From Chamaecrista fasciculata (Eukaryota; Streptophyta; Magnoliopsida; Fabales; Fabaceae): a stretch of 64,000 bases of DNA. Positions 1-11,455 of this stretch are shown here, in pieces (within the stretch, counting starts at the first letter, position 1; each line of letters begins with the position of its first letter). The position numbers and the translations under genes are program-made. The stretch covers positions 1 to 64,000 of the forward strand of contig QANZ01050121.1 of assembly GCA_003254925.1 (NCBI GenBank), written 5' to 3'. Under the pieces are notes generated by a model. The model made no database searches and was not told where the DNA came from. It saw only the letters and a list, made by a program, of their open reading frames with translations.

Positions 1-53
1 AATGCATGCAGTGATCTAATTAATTAATAACATGATATATATATAAATATTAA

Positions 54-2059
54 TTACTTGAAGGACATGGTGGTGGTGTAATCTCGGTTATTATTAGTAG
101 TTGCATCAGGCACGAGATTCCACTCCCACAGTATTCTGTCAGCTGAGAAATTAGCAGTGGCCGTGGACGGTGGTTGTTGAGGTTGATTAGAATGATGATG
201 TGGCGGAGCAGGAGCATTATTATTGTTGTACAAGTGGTGCAGGTGATTAAAACTGACGAGCCTATTGAGATCGTCCACCACGTTAGAAGATGAGGAATTA
301 TTATTAGTATGATTATTATGAGGGAAGAAGGATGATGATGATGATACTGAAGGTTGAGATTGGTTAATTAGTGAGGCTTGTTCTTGGTGTGGCATCAACA
401 ATGGAGGTGGAGGATTATTGATGATTATTTGTGAGGTTGAAAGTCCCAGGAGAGTATCGGACGGTGAGGATGAGGTGTTCATCATCATGGTCCTCCTAGA
501 TTGATCTTCCTGGTCCGTTGGATGAGGATGAGGATGAGGATGATTGTGGTTAAATGATGATCCCAAGTTGGTGTTGGTGTTGGGATGAAACGACTGGTCG
601 TTGATGTTGGGGTGGACGACAACGTGCCTATTATTATTAATCTTGGAGGAAGAAGAAGGCCTGGTGGGAAGAGAACGAGGGAGGGATGGGTGGTCTTCTA
701 CTCCTGCTCTCTTGTATACTCGACATAGCGATATCTCTGCCTATATTATTCATCCAATTTCAAAATTAACAAATTCAAATTAGAGGACATTATAACTACA
801 TAGTGCAGAAGAGTGCAGAATTACTTAAAGGCGGATCATGCATGTTGTGCAACAATATTAAATTAAATTAAAGGATAGAGAAACTGAGAAAGTAAATGCT
901 ATAACGGTGTGGCAGTTGTAAGTAATTTCAATTCCTTCCTGCCAATAATGTAATGTCCTTTATTCTCTTCTTCTTCTTCAATTCATCATCATCATCCCAT
1001 ATCCATATCACTACTATACTATTTGTCAATTAAACTTAATTAGGGTTGATGGATGTTGATTAATGATGAAAAAAAGAAGATAATTAAGTACCTTTTGATA
1101 GCGTTGGGTGTCTTGGTGAGGGAGACGGTACTCGTTCATGATCCAGCTAGTACGGATGCCTTTAGGGGCCTTGCCGGAATAGAACACTAGGGTTTTCTTC
1201 AGCCCGATCGACCGGAAACTCTCCGTTCGGATCATCCGGTCCGCTCCGGTGGCCTTCCAGTATCCAGATGTCGTCACCCGATTGGGTCGATCTCCGTTTC
1301 GATACTTCCTGTCTCTTGGCACATAGAAGTACCATTCCTTCTCCCCTATTGCCGCCATCGCTATATATAAAATACAACCATAAGCCAGACAAAAAATTAC
1401 ACTCAATTAAAACCTGAAATCCTCTTCATTATACAAAGCAAAAGGGAGGAAGAGACCATGGAATTATATATGATGAGGCTAAAGTACTACTAAGGAGGTG
1501 AGAAGAAAAGACGAACTGATGAAACGTAGCTAATCAACAACACCAAAATTAAGAAAAAAGAGGGAAATTTAATTAAACACTTTATATCTATATATATAAT
1601 CAATCATCATGATTCATGAACAAAATTTCACATGACCTCAATACGTGGTCATCAATTTGACGCTCCCTCATTAAAAGGAACAACAAAACTTGAAATTGGA
1701 ATTCCTTGTTGAGAAGGGAATATATATATACATATAGAAATTAAACCTGGAAGCTCCCAAGGGTCATAGCGATAAAGGTCAAGGAAAGTAATGAGCTCAA
1801 CGTTGAAACGCTTTCCCTCCACCTTACGGCGAAGGTAGAACTCCACCAGCTCCTCCTCCGTGGGGTGAAACCGAAACCCCGGCATCACCACGTCGTGCTC
1901 GTGCTCGTCCTCCTCCTCCTCCTCCCCCGGCTCGGGAACCCTTGCTGTGGCCGCGGTTGTCGCGGTGTCATCATGGCTATTGTGGGAGAGACTCATGGTG
2001 GTGGGTGGTGATACGGATGAGGAAGATGCTACTACTAGTGCAAGAGATGCAATTGCCAT
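54..2059 (-). CDS. NAC035: NAC-domain transcription factor, NAC035/LOV1-like, three exons
   Basis: Plant-specific DNA-binding transcription factor acting in the nucleus. Exons read on the minus strand are 2059-1747, 1360-1092 and 740-54, all with GT-AG introns (386 and 351 bp); the 1269 nt encode 422 aa. The first intron splits an Ala codon, so the protein reads [13 protein letters not shown] across the junction. The NAC domain spans about residues 59-205: subdomain A has [14 protein letters not shown] has the GYWKATG motif, and E ends in LCRVYKR. An acidic stretch ([11 protein letters not shown]) precedes the domain. The tail is rich in Asn, Ser, His and Pro and ends in a W-N-x-VPD / NRDYTT / FK pattern. 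From family knowledge, the N-terminus (MAIAS), acidic linker, domain and C-terminal tail all match the Arabidopsis NAC035 (LONG VEGETATIVE PHASE 1) layout and its length of about 414 aa. An in-frame ATG four codons upstream (2071) is possible; 2059 is preferred because the family starts MAI. Homology is firm; strict orthology is inferred. Confidence 0.93.
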
Positions 2060-2520
2060 ATAAGACAACATATAACTAACACAAGTAAGTATATATATAT
2101 ATATTATTTATTTTGTTAGGAAATTAATGAGAATATATAATTATATTAAGCATTAAGAGGGATGGTACGAATTGGGTGTGGTTAATTCTAGTGGAATAGG
2201 GGGGAAATTAAAGATAAGAGATTGATGGTTAAAATAATTATGTACTAATTAATAGGTTGAGATTATTGAGTTCAAATTTTAATTTTAATTTCTCTGTAGC
2301 TAGAAGAGAATTAGGTTGGTTTAATTAGAGTGAGGAAGAGCTATAAAAAAAATTAGAGTGAGGAAAGAAGACAGAAGAAAGAAAGGAAAGTTATAATAGA
2401 AAGATCTACATAGCANAATTTTCTTATTTGTTAGTATCTGAAAAATGTATATACTTAACTAGTGGTAACTATGTATTTCTATTGATAAATTGTGCATATT
2501 TATATATATAGAAAATAATT
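2060..2520 (-). promoter_or_regulatory. Putative 5' leader and core promoter of the NAC gene
   Basis: Upstream of the NAC start, the minus strand carries a pyrimidine-rich tract (complement of 2358-2390, seen as GA-rich on the plus strand), typical of plant 5' leaders. Further out, around 2497-2512, is a TATATATAA-type sequence that could be a TATA box. A 15-base direct repeat (AATTAGAGTGAGGAA) lies inside the leader. A single N at 2416 breaks the sequence here. This is positional inference only; AT-rich DNA gives TATA matches by chance. Confidence 0.3.
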
Positions 2521-2940
2521 AATATATTCATTTTTAATATGAAAAATATATGTACATTATTTCCTTTCATTTTGTGTTTTTCACTTATGATTACCAATTA
2601 ATGACATGCCGGATAGGAAGAGTTTGGAACGAACACTCATTTTCTGATATGTAGAGAGTTTCATGATAAACTTTTTGTTGGTAACACCAAGATCGATGAT
2701 GACTTTCACCATATAGATAGGATCATTTGTATTTTAATTTGTTATTCTAATTCAACAATGTCTGCAAATTATTCTTCTTTTGTTTTATCAGATTGAAATT
2801 CTTTGACTAATTGTAACTGTCGTCTGGCTTTTCTTTAATATAATTTGGCATGATGCTTTTTAAAAAAAATGAAATGCCAGAAAGATTTATTTGGAGATAG
2901 ATAATAGTTTTCTATTATTTTAAAATATAGAATGTTTAAA
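2521..2940. other. AT-rich intergenic DNA, nothing recognised
   Basis: No coding potential, RNA gene or clear repeat boundary is seen. The segment is simply AT-rich spacer upstream of the NAC gene. Confidence 0.5.
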
Positions 2941-3830
2941 TTGGTCATATATATATCTTTGCCTCAAAATTTGTTTTGGTCAATTATCTTTTAAAATGTT
3001 CAAATTGATTCTATATGTTTTTACAATAGTTCACTTTGATCGTAAACTATTGAATATAATTATATATTTATATATATTTTATTTCAAGTTCAAATTAGAT
3101 GAGTTCAGAGTTACATGTTGCTTTTGAAGAGTATTTCTCTATCTAGTTAAAGTCGTTCATTAGCAAATAGATTCAAATAAAGTCTGAAAAGTGGGTCACT
3201 CGTTTCACAATCAAATAAACGAAGTTCGTCATATATATCTTGTTTTAAGTCCGAATATTAATGTAACGAATTTAGAGCTACGAGTTACTCTTGACAAATC
3301 TTTTTTCTGGCCAGTTGGGACCATGAACGAATGTGATCAAATCGAGCTTCACAATGAGTTTGGAACAAAAGGTGGAAAATTATGAAAATTTGGCAACCCA
3401 CTTTCGGAGTTTCGGGCTCGATTTGACCTCATTTAATTTGTTAACGGACTCAATTGAGCAAAAAAAAAAATGACCTGTCAAAAGTAATTTGTAATTCCAA
3501 ACTCATTGAATTTGGACTTGAAATGATGAGATATGACTAACTTTATTTATTTAACCATAAAACGAGCGACCTACTTTTCAGAGCTGATTTAACCTTTACA
3601 GGAGTGTTAAAAGTAACTCGTAACTCTGGACTCATTATATTCAAACTTGAAACAAAAGAGATATAATTATATTGAATAGTTTGGAATTAAAGTAAACAAT
3701 TATGAAAATATACAGATTCAATTTGAACATTCTAAAAAAAATGAAAGATAAAATTGAAGTTTAAAATAAAGATATAAGACTAATTTAAATGTTTGATCAT
3801 TTAAAAATTAATTATCAAAAGCATGTATAT
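2941..3830. repeat. Degenerate foldback element, family F1
   Basis: The two ends are loosely inverted: a TTATCTTTTAAAATGTTC-type stretch near 2987 is mirrored by a GAACATTCT...AAAGATAA stretch near 3727-3752. The interior carries the recognisable F1 motif (GAGTTACATGTTGCTTTTGA and its inverse CAAAAGTAACTCGTAACTC), also seen near 8080, 22990, 49350 and 50720. The short ORFs inside are not protein-like. This is probably a non-autonomous DNA transposon relic; ends are approximate. Confidence 0.5.
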
Positions 3831-4246
3831 TTAGGTCCAAAAGATAATAATTTTTTTAGAAAAAATTCTTGAAAGGAAAATTTCCATTCATGTTTTAAAT
3901 TATTTGTCATTTTAAATTTTCAACTGTGGTAAAAGTATTATATTTAATTGAATATACCAAATTACGAAACCCTTTTATCTTACCTAAAGCACTCGTGCAA
4001 TGTTTTACCAAATCACAAAAATAAAAGGAACTTTTTTATTCTCTCTCCATTGGTTCTTTGTCTCTTTCCGGTAATCAGATTATGTTAGGTGTAAAACCAA
4101 ACTATGTTAACTAAAACTAGCTAATTCTCACAAAATGGTTGAAAGTTTTAGGTTTAGATATATATAGTTAGCCTATTTGATTTTATGAAAATTTCAATAT
4201 AGAACAATTTGCATGCACTCTCATTCTGGAAAACTCTTCGAAATTA
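3831..4246. other. AT-rich intergenic DNA, nothing recognised
   Basis: No gene or element boundary is visible between the F1 relic and the Helitron-like element. Confidence 0.5.
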
Positions 4247-4462
4247 TCTCATATATATATATATATATTTTATATTATATTATATTATATTATATGGCTC
4301 CACCCCTTTCTGGTCGTCCACATTTTAAAACTATAGTACAAAATTAATAATAAGAGAAAAATTATTATTTGATCCTTTCTTTTTTTACTGAGTTAACGAT
4401 TTAGTCCCTCATTTATTTTACATAAATATTTGCGTGCCCGTTAGGGCACGCAAAGCCTCTAG
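4247..4462 (+). mobile_element. Non-autonomous Helitron-like element, copy 1
   Basis: The 3' end has the Helitron signature. A perfect 8-bp hairpin, GCGTGCCC-GTTA-GGGCACGC, is followed by AAAGCCT and the terminal CTAG (a CTRR match), and the next base is T, as expected for insertion between A and T. A second copy with the same body and terminus lies at 21658-21837. The 5' TC end is blurred by an (AT)n tract, so the start is approximate. At about 0.2 kb it has no coding capacity. Confidence 0.72.
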
Positions 4463-5331
4463 TATATATATATGTTAAAATATTTTTATTTAATCAATTT
4501 TAAAACCAGATATTTTTATCATACGTTGACTTTAATTAGATGCTAAATAGGTTAATTGGGTCTATATATACACACACAAATGAAATGATGGATTTCACAG
4601 AAGTTTCACATTTCAAATCCATCTTATATATGTATAATAATTAACGGAACTATTTAAAGCTATGTGTGTGTGTAGGAATTTTATTACGTACGTTTATTTT
4701 TGGCCAGAAATTTAATTACCTTGTCTCTTTTCCTCGTATTTAAATATTTTAATTAATTAGCTCCTAATTAAGCTCTTGAGGGTACACAAAGTTAGCACTT
4801 AAAAAAAAAAACAAATCCATTATAAAATAATATTTTTGTTTAAGTATTTCATGTTCAATTGTACAGGGATGAATTTGATTGGGCAGCTTAATTATTAGCT
4901 TATTAATTAGACTATTGAATTAGGGAATGCCAAATATATCTAAAATTTGTTCAATTTGGAATTTTGTTTCAATTTGGAATAAAAAAAAAGACTCTACAGT
5001 TTCATATAAAGCTTGCAAAATGGAAAATTTCACTTTTCTTGACTTGATATAGTACCTTTGTATGTCAATTATATTGAGTCTCTACGTTAAAGAATAATGA
5101 TAGAGAAATTTGGACAATATCGAAAACATAAAACACTCAATTATGGAAGAACAATACAATGATTTAGATATATATAGCTTTGTGGACTAATTTGAAAACT
5201 AAATTTAAATGAGTTCACATTTTTTAAAACTAATTAATTAAGCCAAAAACTGCGTACTCCCTCACTACATGACATTTAAAAATTAATTAGTAATGTATCA
5301 AGCAAAATCTTATGTTTTTTCATTGGATAAG
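4463..5331. other. AT-rich intergenic DNA, nothing recognised
   Basis: Low-complexity AT-rich spacer with short A and TA runs; no gene or defined repeat seen. Confidence 0.5.
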
Positions 5332-5542
5332 ACTTAGGTAAAGTTCCTTATATCTTTGCTATAAGGTTCCCCAATCAACATTAATTTGACACATGACAAA
5401 TATTTTATGCATGACTAATCATAGTAGAAAAGAAATATTAAATACACTTTCTTGCATAACCAATTATGAAAGAGAGAGAACGTAAATCAAACTTGTGATT
5501 AAAGGAATCTTATAGCAAAGATATAAAGAATCTTACCTAAGT
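5332..5542. mobile_element. MITE-like element with about 38-bp terminal inverted repeats
   Basis: The left end (ACTTAGGTAAAGTTCC, then TTATATCTTTGCTATAAGG) is repeated in inverted orientation at the right end (CTTATAGCAAAGATATAA, then TTACCTAAGT). The 211-bp size, high AT and absence of coding are MITE-like. No clear target-site duplication is readable, so the superfamily is not assigned. Confidence 0.6.
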
Positions 5543-6299
5543 TTTTTTCTTTTTCATTTTAGTTGCTCGTCCGGTCTCTGAAACTTCACTCTGATTAATC
5601 AAGACCTAAGTCACTTACAAGGGTTTTTAAATAAAGATAAGTGCATTCACAAATTCTTCAATCCATAACTTCACTTAGTGTTAAGGCCAAAAAAAGAACA
5701 AAAACTTCACTTAATGAAGTTATCAAACTGGTTAATTCCCACCAACCCTTTGTTGGTAAATATAATCTTAAACTATGAAAAATTACCACAACCCTTTCTA
5801 AAAGTGGAAAATTAGTGAATAATGGATTGCGATAAGTTATGAAATCATAAATAATAAAGTAACTGGGAAGTTTCTTCTTTTTCAAATTATATTTTAAAAT
5901 ATAATAATCAAAAATTAACTTTTACAGTATATAGTTTTGGGAGAGATCTAATTAAAAAGTATAAACTTGTTCAAAAAATAAAAAGTATATAGATATAGTT
6001 TGTGGACCAATTAAATGCCTTAAAACCACATAGGATTATATATGAATTAGTTATAACTAAGTATACAATATTTTATTCTGTTTAATTAATAAAAAAGTTA
6101 ATTTGCACGTGGCATTATATTTAGCTAATTAAGATCTTATTAAGAAAGTTGGTATTTACATTTTTATTTAATCGATCACTAACTAAACTAGCCAACGCCT
6201 AATAGACTCTACTTTATAGGTTAACAATAATTAGTTGACTATGATTTCACTAATTAATTAATTGAATTTAGCTAGCTAGCTATTGTGCCGCAAAATAAA
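5543..6299. other. AT-rich intergenic DNA, nothing recognised
   Basis: One 75-codon open frame (5658-5885, minus) has no recognisable domain and a composition like the spacer. It is not called as a gene. Confidence 0.5.
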
Positions 6300-6423
6300 A
6301 TGGTAGGTTTTGATTTGCAAGCGCTCATAGAGCCTTGAGGCCTGCTCTGGCCTTGGTGAGCTTCCGGGGCCCAACTCACCTAAATTTTTCTGTAAAAAAA
6401 AAAAAGATGGTAGGTTTTGATTT
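6300..6423 (+). mobile_element. Short retroposed insert (SINE-like) with 17-bp target-site duplication
   Basis: An exact 17-bp direct repeat (ATGGTAGGTTTTGATTT) lies at 6300-6316 and 6407-6423. Between them is a GC-richer 90-bp insert ending in an A12 tract just before the second repeat. A poly(A) tail plus a long perfect target-site duplication is the hallmark of LINE-mediated retroposition. No clear tRNA box A/B is visible, so it may be a 5'-truncated SINE or another small retroposed RNA. Confidence 0.75.
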
Positions 6424-7202
6424 CTCAATTTTCAACCCTATAATCAATTAATTTAATTATTCTAGTCTAGAAAATGCACATCTGTTTGATTTCAATTCTT
6501 CAATGTTTTGCTTTAATTGTATAGCTTTAATTTGTTTTAATTTGAACACAACTTGCTAGAATATTTGGGCCTGTTTTTGCAAAATTATTTTCTATTTTTT
6601 TAAAAAAATAAACGAAATGTTTAATGGTTTAAATTTTAAAACAATCCTTAAAATATAAGATATAAAAATTTATTTTCAAAGTTAAAAAAAAAACAAGTCA
6701 AATGTTCTCTGTATTGTAAATTCAAAGAAAAGTATAGATAGTTAATTTTTCTTAATAACATTATTATAATTTGATGTAGACTTAGTTGATTTTTTTAAAA
6801 TATTGTTTTAAATTATATTTTAAAAATAATCTTTGAAATATTCTTTGTCGTACAAATTATTATTTTTTTATCTTCTAACATATATTTTTAAAATATACAA
6901 AAATAAAAACAGAATCAAACTGACCTATATTTGACATTCATCTTACACAAACCAAATTGTCTACGGGTAAATAATAATGAGTAGTTTTGTTTTTCAAGGT
7001 CACATGATCAATTTTTAAAATGTGTGAGTTATAAAATTACAACTGAAGTCAGTTAACAAACTTAAAATTACATTTTTTTTAACTATTTAATTGCAATATA
7101 ATTAATTATTTGAATCAATTCCCCAAAAGTATACTCCCATTTCAAAGCGAGCAAAATGTTCAATTGAGTAGGGAATTTATATATATATAAATATAAATAT
7201 AA

Positions 7203-7233
<31 letters not shown>

Positions 7234-7266
7234 TAAATTGACATCTATTTACCTAAGGGCATGATT
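6424..7266. other. AT-rich intergenic DNA with an (ATAAAT)n tract
   Basis: No gene seen. A (TATAAA)n/(AT)n tract occupies about 7178-7236, just before the N at 7267. Confidence 0.5.
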
Positions 7267-7267
7267 N

Positions 7268-7883
7268 AAAATGATATGAAAAGTTTTGAATATAAATAAA
7301 TAAAGGGCCTTTAAGAGAATGGTCACGGGTTTCTCTTGACTCATTGGATCCACAAATCTTATATAAAAATGAAATAAAAGATTCATATGAAAGAAGAAGC
7401 CAATTAAGCTGTGTCTGTTTTCATTCATATTCATGATTTTCCCACAAAACATTTTCTTCTCTCTTGCCCCCACATATACTATCTTCTTCAATCTTTACCA
7501 ATTCCTTTATTACATTTGGTGATGCATGAAATCATAATTTTGTGTATATATATATATATATATATAAATATATATATATATATTTATATATATATATATA
7601 TATATACACAAAATTATGATTTCATGCATCACCAAATGTAATAAAGGAATTGGTAAAGATTGAAGAAGATAGTATATGTGGGGGCAAGAGAGAAGAAAAT
7701 GTTTTGTGGGAAAATCATGAATATGAATGAAAACAGACACAGCTTAATTGGCTTCTTCTTTCATATGAATCTTTTATTTCATTTTTATATAAGATTTGTG
7801 GATCCAATGAGTCAAGAGAAACCCGTGACCATTCTCTTAAAGGCCCTTTATTTATTTATATTCAAAACTTTTCATATCATTTT
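7268..7883. repeat. 617-bp near-perfect palindrome abutting a single N
   Basis: The left arm 7268-7575 is the reverse complement of 7576-7883, as far as I can check without a mismatch; the centre is an (AT)n tract. The open frames on the two arms give identical peptides on opposite strands, which is a consequence of the palindrome and not evidence of genes. The left arm begins one base after the N at 7267, and pairing stops at about the mirrored position on the right. A recent inverted duplication is possible, but a chimeric contig join is at least as likely. Confidence 0.85.
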
Positions 7884-7892
7884 CATATTTTT

Positions 7893-8480
7893 CTTTAAGG
7901 CCAAAATCTCATTTTGGTCCCTAATATTTACCCTAAATTTGATTTCAATCCTTAGTATTTTTGTTGTTCCGTTTTAGTTCTTAATGTTTCTCAATAGTTT
8001 TTGTTTTGGTCCTTAATAAGTTTTATAATTGGTCCATAACTACATAATGTGATCACATCTTTCTCGTTTCAAGTCTAAATATGACGAAATCAAAGTTACA
8101 TGTTTTTCCTAATGGAGTCATCGACAAATGAATTCAAATCGGACATGAAATTGGACCCAAGAGTAAGTCACTTATTTAATGCAATTGGTCATATATATAT
8201 ATATCTCATATTTCAAGTCTGAACGCAACGAAATCAAAGTTATATGTTACTCTTGACGATTTCTCTATCCAGATCGATGAGGTCGTTAGAAAATGAGGTT
8301 TAATAGAACTCTGAAAGTGAGTTTAGTCAAAACATCAATACCAACTTTCAAAGTATTATTTGATCTCATTTATCAACGATCCTAACTAAAGAAAGAAAGA
8401 ACTCGTAGTTCCGATTTCATCACATTCAAGCTCTAAACGACAGAGATAATTCAAGAAAAAAGACATTATAACTAGACTAT
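7893..8480. repeat. Foldback element, family F1
   Basis: It starts with AAGGCCAAAATCTCATTTTGG followed by GGTCCCTAATATTTACC, and contains the F1 body motif (TCGTTTCAAGTCTAAATATG; AAAGTTACATG). The segment after 8330 carries the inverse motif (CATTCAAGCTCTAAACGACAGAG). It resembles the better-preserved element at 49180-49994. Right boundary uncertain. Confidence 0.5.
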
Positions 8481-9183
8481 AAATATTAAAAAGACATTAT
8501 AATTATTTTCCTGCGTTGACTATGAATAATTCAAGTATAGCCTAGCTAATTAAAGTTCTAAAGCAAAATAATCAAAAGTATATGTCTTATCATATTCACC
8601 GTATGTATAAAGAAGATGTTATCCACAAAAGTAAAATGTATTTTGATGATCTTCTTACATTTCCAGACATTGGTTAGAGAGAGATAACTAGTAACATACT
8701 TGATATTTTTATTGTTATATGTATCTCTATTTATTATATTTAATATTCTTATTTTATTTATATTTAAAAATTAGTATATCTATATTTGTACTATATTATA
8801 TGTGTGAAGATGCTTCTAGTCGGTCAAAATTAAATAATTAAAAATTAAAAAAAAAATCAAAGAAATAAAACACACACAAAATAAATACGTATATAAATTA
8901 GTATATAATAAAATGAAATAAAAAATTCAATAACCGCTTTGCCTTACAAATACTACATGGTTTGCGCCACTACATGCTGATGTCCACTACTCTCTCTGTC
9001 CATCCACTTCTCTCACACACTAAATATAACTTCCCATTTTAAAAAATAATATATATAACTTCCTTCATTACTACTTGCATAATATTCAATGTATCTAAAG
9101 TATTAGATCATTTTTTTGTGTTTTTAATTTAATATAAAAATATAACAAAGTTATGTTTTTTTTATATGATTTTATATTTTCAA
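8481..9183. other. AT-rich intergenic DNA, nothing recognised
   Basis: Spacer with A/T runs; no gene or bounded repeat seen. Confidence 0.5.
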
Positions 9184-9189
9184 TTTGTC

Positions 9190-10013
9190 TGACACGAAGA
9201 TGGGTCCTCTAGGATGAGTTTGCAAACCCCCCACTTTCGTCAATTGATGTTTTGTCTAGTGTTGTTGTTGATGCTAGAGAAGGATTGAATTATTTTGCTG
9301 TGTTTTTGTTTGCAATGTGCTTGGCTTTGCCTTTTTTTTTTGCCTGAAACATAATTCATTCAAAAGTAAGGCAAAACCAAACAAAGTACAAACGAAAACA
9401 AAGCAAAATAAGCAGCATCACTAGACAGGATATCAACTAACGAAGGTGGGGGGTTTGCAACACATCCTCGTGTAAGACAAATTGGCAAGATAATTAGCTG
9501 CCAAATTAAAAGATCTAGGGATCCAACTAAAGCTACAACCAATAGACTCAAAGCAACAATAATAATTTGATAAAACGTCGCTTTGAAAGCCGCCATGGAA
9601 GCAAACACAAGACAACGCCGTGGACATACCTGAACCAGAAAAAAAAACTCCATCGAGCACCAAAAAACCAGAATCAAACTAAGAAGCCGTCGTGGAAGCC
9701 AAACCAGAAGTCGTCGTGGAATGGCTAGTCCGTAGTCCCTGTCGCAGAGAAAGCCAAACTAGATTGACGCCGTGGGATATCTGATCCAAAACGATGTCGC
9801 CATAAAACCATTAAAATAAAGTAACACTCTTATAAAAAGAGAGAGGAGCCTTACGGGGGAGGGATTTTCAACTCTAAATAAACAAAGGATGGGCACCTCT
9901 GCTAAGACAGCGGCGGCGCAAGGGAACTTTGCACAAAAGAAAGAGAGCAAAGGGAAGAGGCTTGGCTTTGCCTTGTTTTTGAATAAATTATGTTTCAGGC
10001 AAAAAAAAAAATC
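9190..10013 (+). mobile_element. 5'-truncated LINE tail (plus strand), split by a second LINE
   Basis: The plus-strand 9190-9333 segment is homologous to the reverse complement of 9345-9475. After the intervening insert, it resumes at 9960 and runs through TTGAATAAATTATGTTTCAGGC to an A11 tail near 10013, which is a LINE 3' end. The 13-15 bases on either side of the insert (9319-9333 and 9960-9974, GCTTGGCTTTGCCTT) are identical, as expected for a target-site duplication made by the inserted LINE. Confidence 0.6.
9334..9959 (-). mobile_element. 5'-truncated LINE 3' end inserted in another LINE
   Basis: On the minus strand this 626-bp insert ends in ATGAATTATGTTTCAGGC plus a poly(A) tract (plus-strand T-run at 9331-9340), and is flanked by a 15-bp duplication. 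One minus-strand frame (about 9663-9433) reads FSWIPRSFNLAANYLANLSY, which resembles the C-terminal end of the RNase H-like (RVT_3) domain of plant non-LTR elements, with AA-x-x-LA after a W-x-P-R motif. Other frames are broken. It is a dead 5'-truncated copy. Confidence 0.6.
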
Positions 10014-10160
10014 ATCTCTAAAGATTAAATGGTTGATAGACAAACGAGAATCACTCGTGTATTTCCATGATTAAGGGATTTAATGATATAAAAAAAATGT
10101 ATAAATTCAGAGTTTAAAAATGAAATTTTTCTCTGAGTAAAACTCTTTCCAACAAGAGTA

Positions 10161-10545
10161 CCTGGCCAACAAGTATTTTTAGAGAATACATCTAAAAAAA
10201 ATAAAATTTTAAGCAAGAAAACCAATCCATACAAGTATTTTTAGAGAATACAACAAGTATTACATTTTCAAAATTGACTTCCAATGTAACTAAATACCAC
10301 AAAATCTGCCTCGAAACTTTTTTCATTTATTAATTAGCTTAATCAGGGTTGCAAGAAAAAAAACCAATCCATATATACAAGTATTTTTAGAGAATACAAT
10401 GTCAACAAGTATTACATTTTCAAAATTGACTTTCTTTTTTTTTTTTGGCCAAATTCAAAATTGACTTCCAATTTAACTAAATACCACAAAATCTGCCTCG
10501 AAACTTTTTGCATTTATTAATTAGCTTAATTAGGGTTGCAAATTG
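10161..10545. repeat. Imperfect tandem duplication, unit about 140-160 bp
   Basis: The block ACAAGTATTTTTAGAGAATA ... TTAGGGTTGCAA occurs at about 10229-10350 and again at 10374-10540, each preceded by an AACCAATCCAT spacer. A third partial start lies at 10167. The second copy has a T-rich insertion (10434-10447). No coding potential. Confidence 0.7.
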
Positions 10546-10836
10546 CTCTTTGATTTGTCTCTTTCTCTCAATATATATCTAGTCCCAATCTTACATCCAT
10601 CCATATCCATCCAAATTTTTAATTAGATAGAGAAACGCATACGAGTTTTTTTTTTTTTTTTGCGATAAATCAAGCTAATTAATTTAAGATATATGAAGAC
10701 TAATTATTTGCTTCCACCAATAAGAATAATTCTATTTTTATTATTAAATTATATATGCTTAAAAGTAATATATGATAAAACCTTTGCCAAAAAGGAAATA
10801 CAGTATAATAGTATAAATGTATAATCCATAATGATA

Positions 10837-11110
10837 CTCCCTCCGTTCCTATATATGTGATGTTTAAGGTAAAAACACACAGACCAAGGAAATGATTAGC
10901 TCACCTAAAATGAAGAGAAAAATGAGGTAAAAAGACTAAACTATCCCTATTAAATTACTAGGAAAATGTTTATTCATTTATGACTCTACTATATTTAATA
11001 GGGATAGAATGGTAAAAAAATAATTAATGCTCTCTTGAAGTTATAAAACATCAGATATTTTGGAATAAAAAAAGTTCTCCAGAAAAGCAGATATTCATGA
11101 ACGGAGGGAG
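10837..11110. mobile_element. Stowaway-like MITE, copy 1 (Tc1/mariner type)
   Basis: The terminal inverted repeats start CTCCCTCCGTTC and end GAACGGAGGGAG, and the element is flanked by TA on both sides (10835-10836, 11111-11112). CTCCCTCCGTYC with a TA duplication is the plant Stowaway hallmark. It is 274 bp with no coding potential; three relatives lie at 19863, 20215 and 21307. Confidence 0.88.
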
Positions 11111-11455
11111 TAATGTAAGAGCCAAACTATGTCGTATTATAAATGACCAATCCACCATTCAGCTTACTCTCAAAGGAATCCAAGAAGAGCAATAAATTTG
11201 ATTGAGAGAGATATGAACTATGAAGTGTGAAAGAGGACCTTTATGGAATTAAATAAATAAAAGTGTGCGCCTAAAAAATAGAACTCTGCGCCTAAAAAAT
11301 AAAACTCTGCCAAACTTGCAATAATGTAGATCGATATAAGTGTTGTAGGGCTGACAGATGAATATACAATTGAAAGGGATTTCATGTATGTCATTGATAT
11401 CTTGAATGATATACATATATTTTTAGTTTTTTTGTTCTTATCTTAAAAGTAACGA

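Noticed and set aside
7411..7977. Open frames of 76-105 codons on both arms of the palindrome with identical peptides
   Set aside because: They are produced by the inverted duplication and AT repeats (IYIYIY runs); no recognisable domain.
9360..9677. Membrane protein gene on the minus strand (hydrophobic 105-codon frame)
   Set aside because: An overlapping frame shows RNase H-like LINE sequence, and the segment ends in a poly(A) tail with a target duplication.
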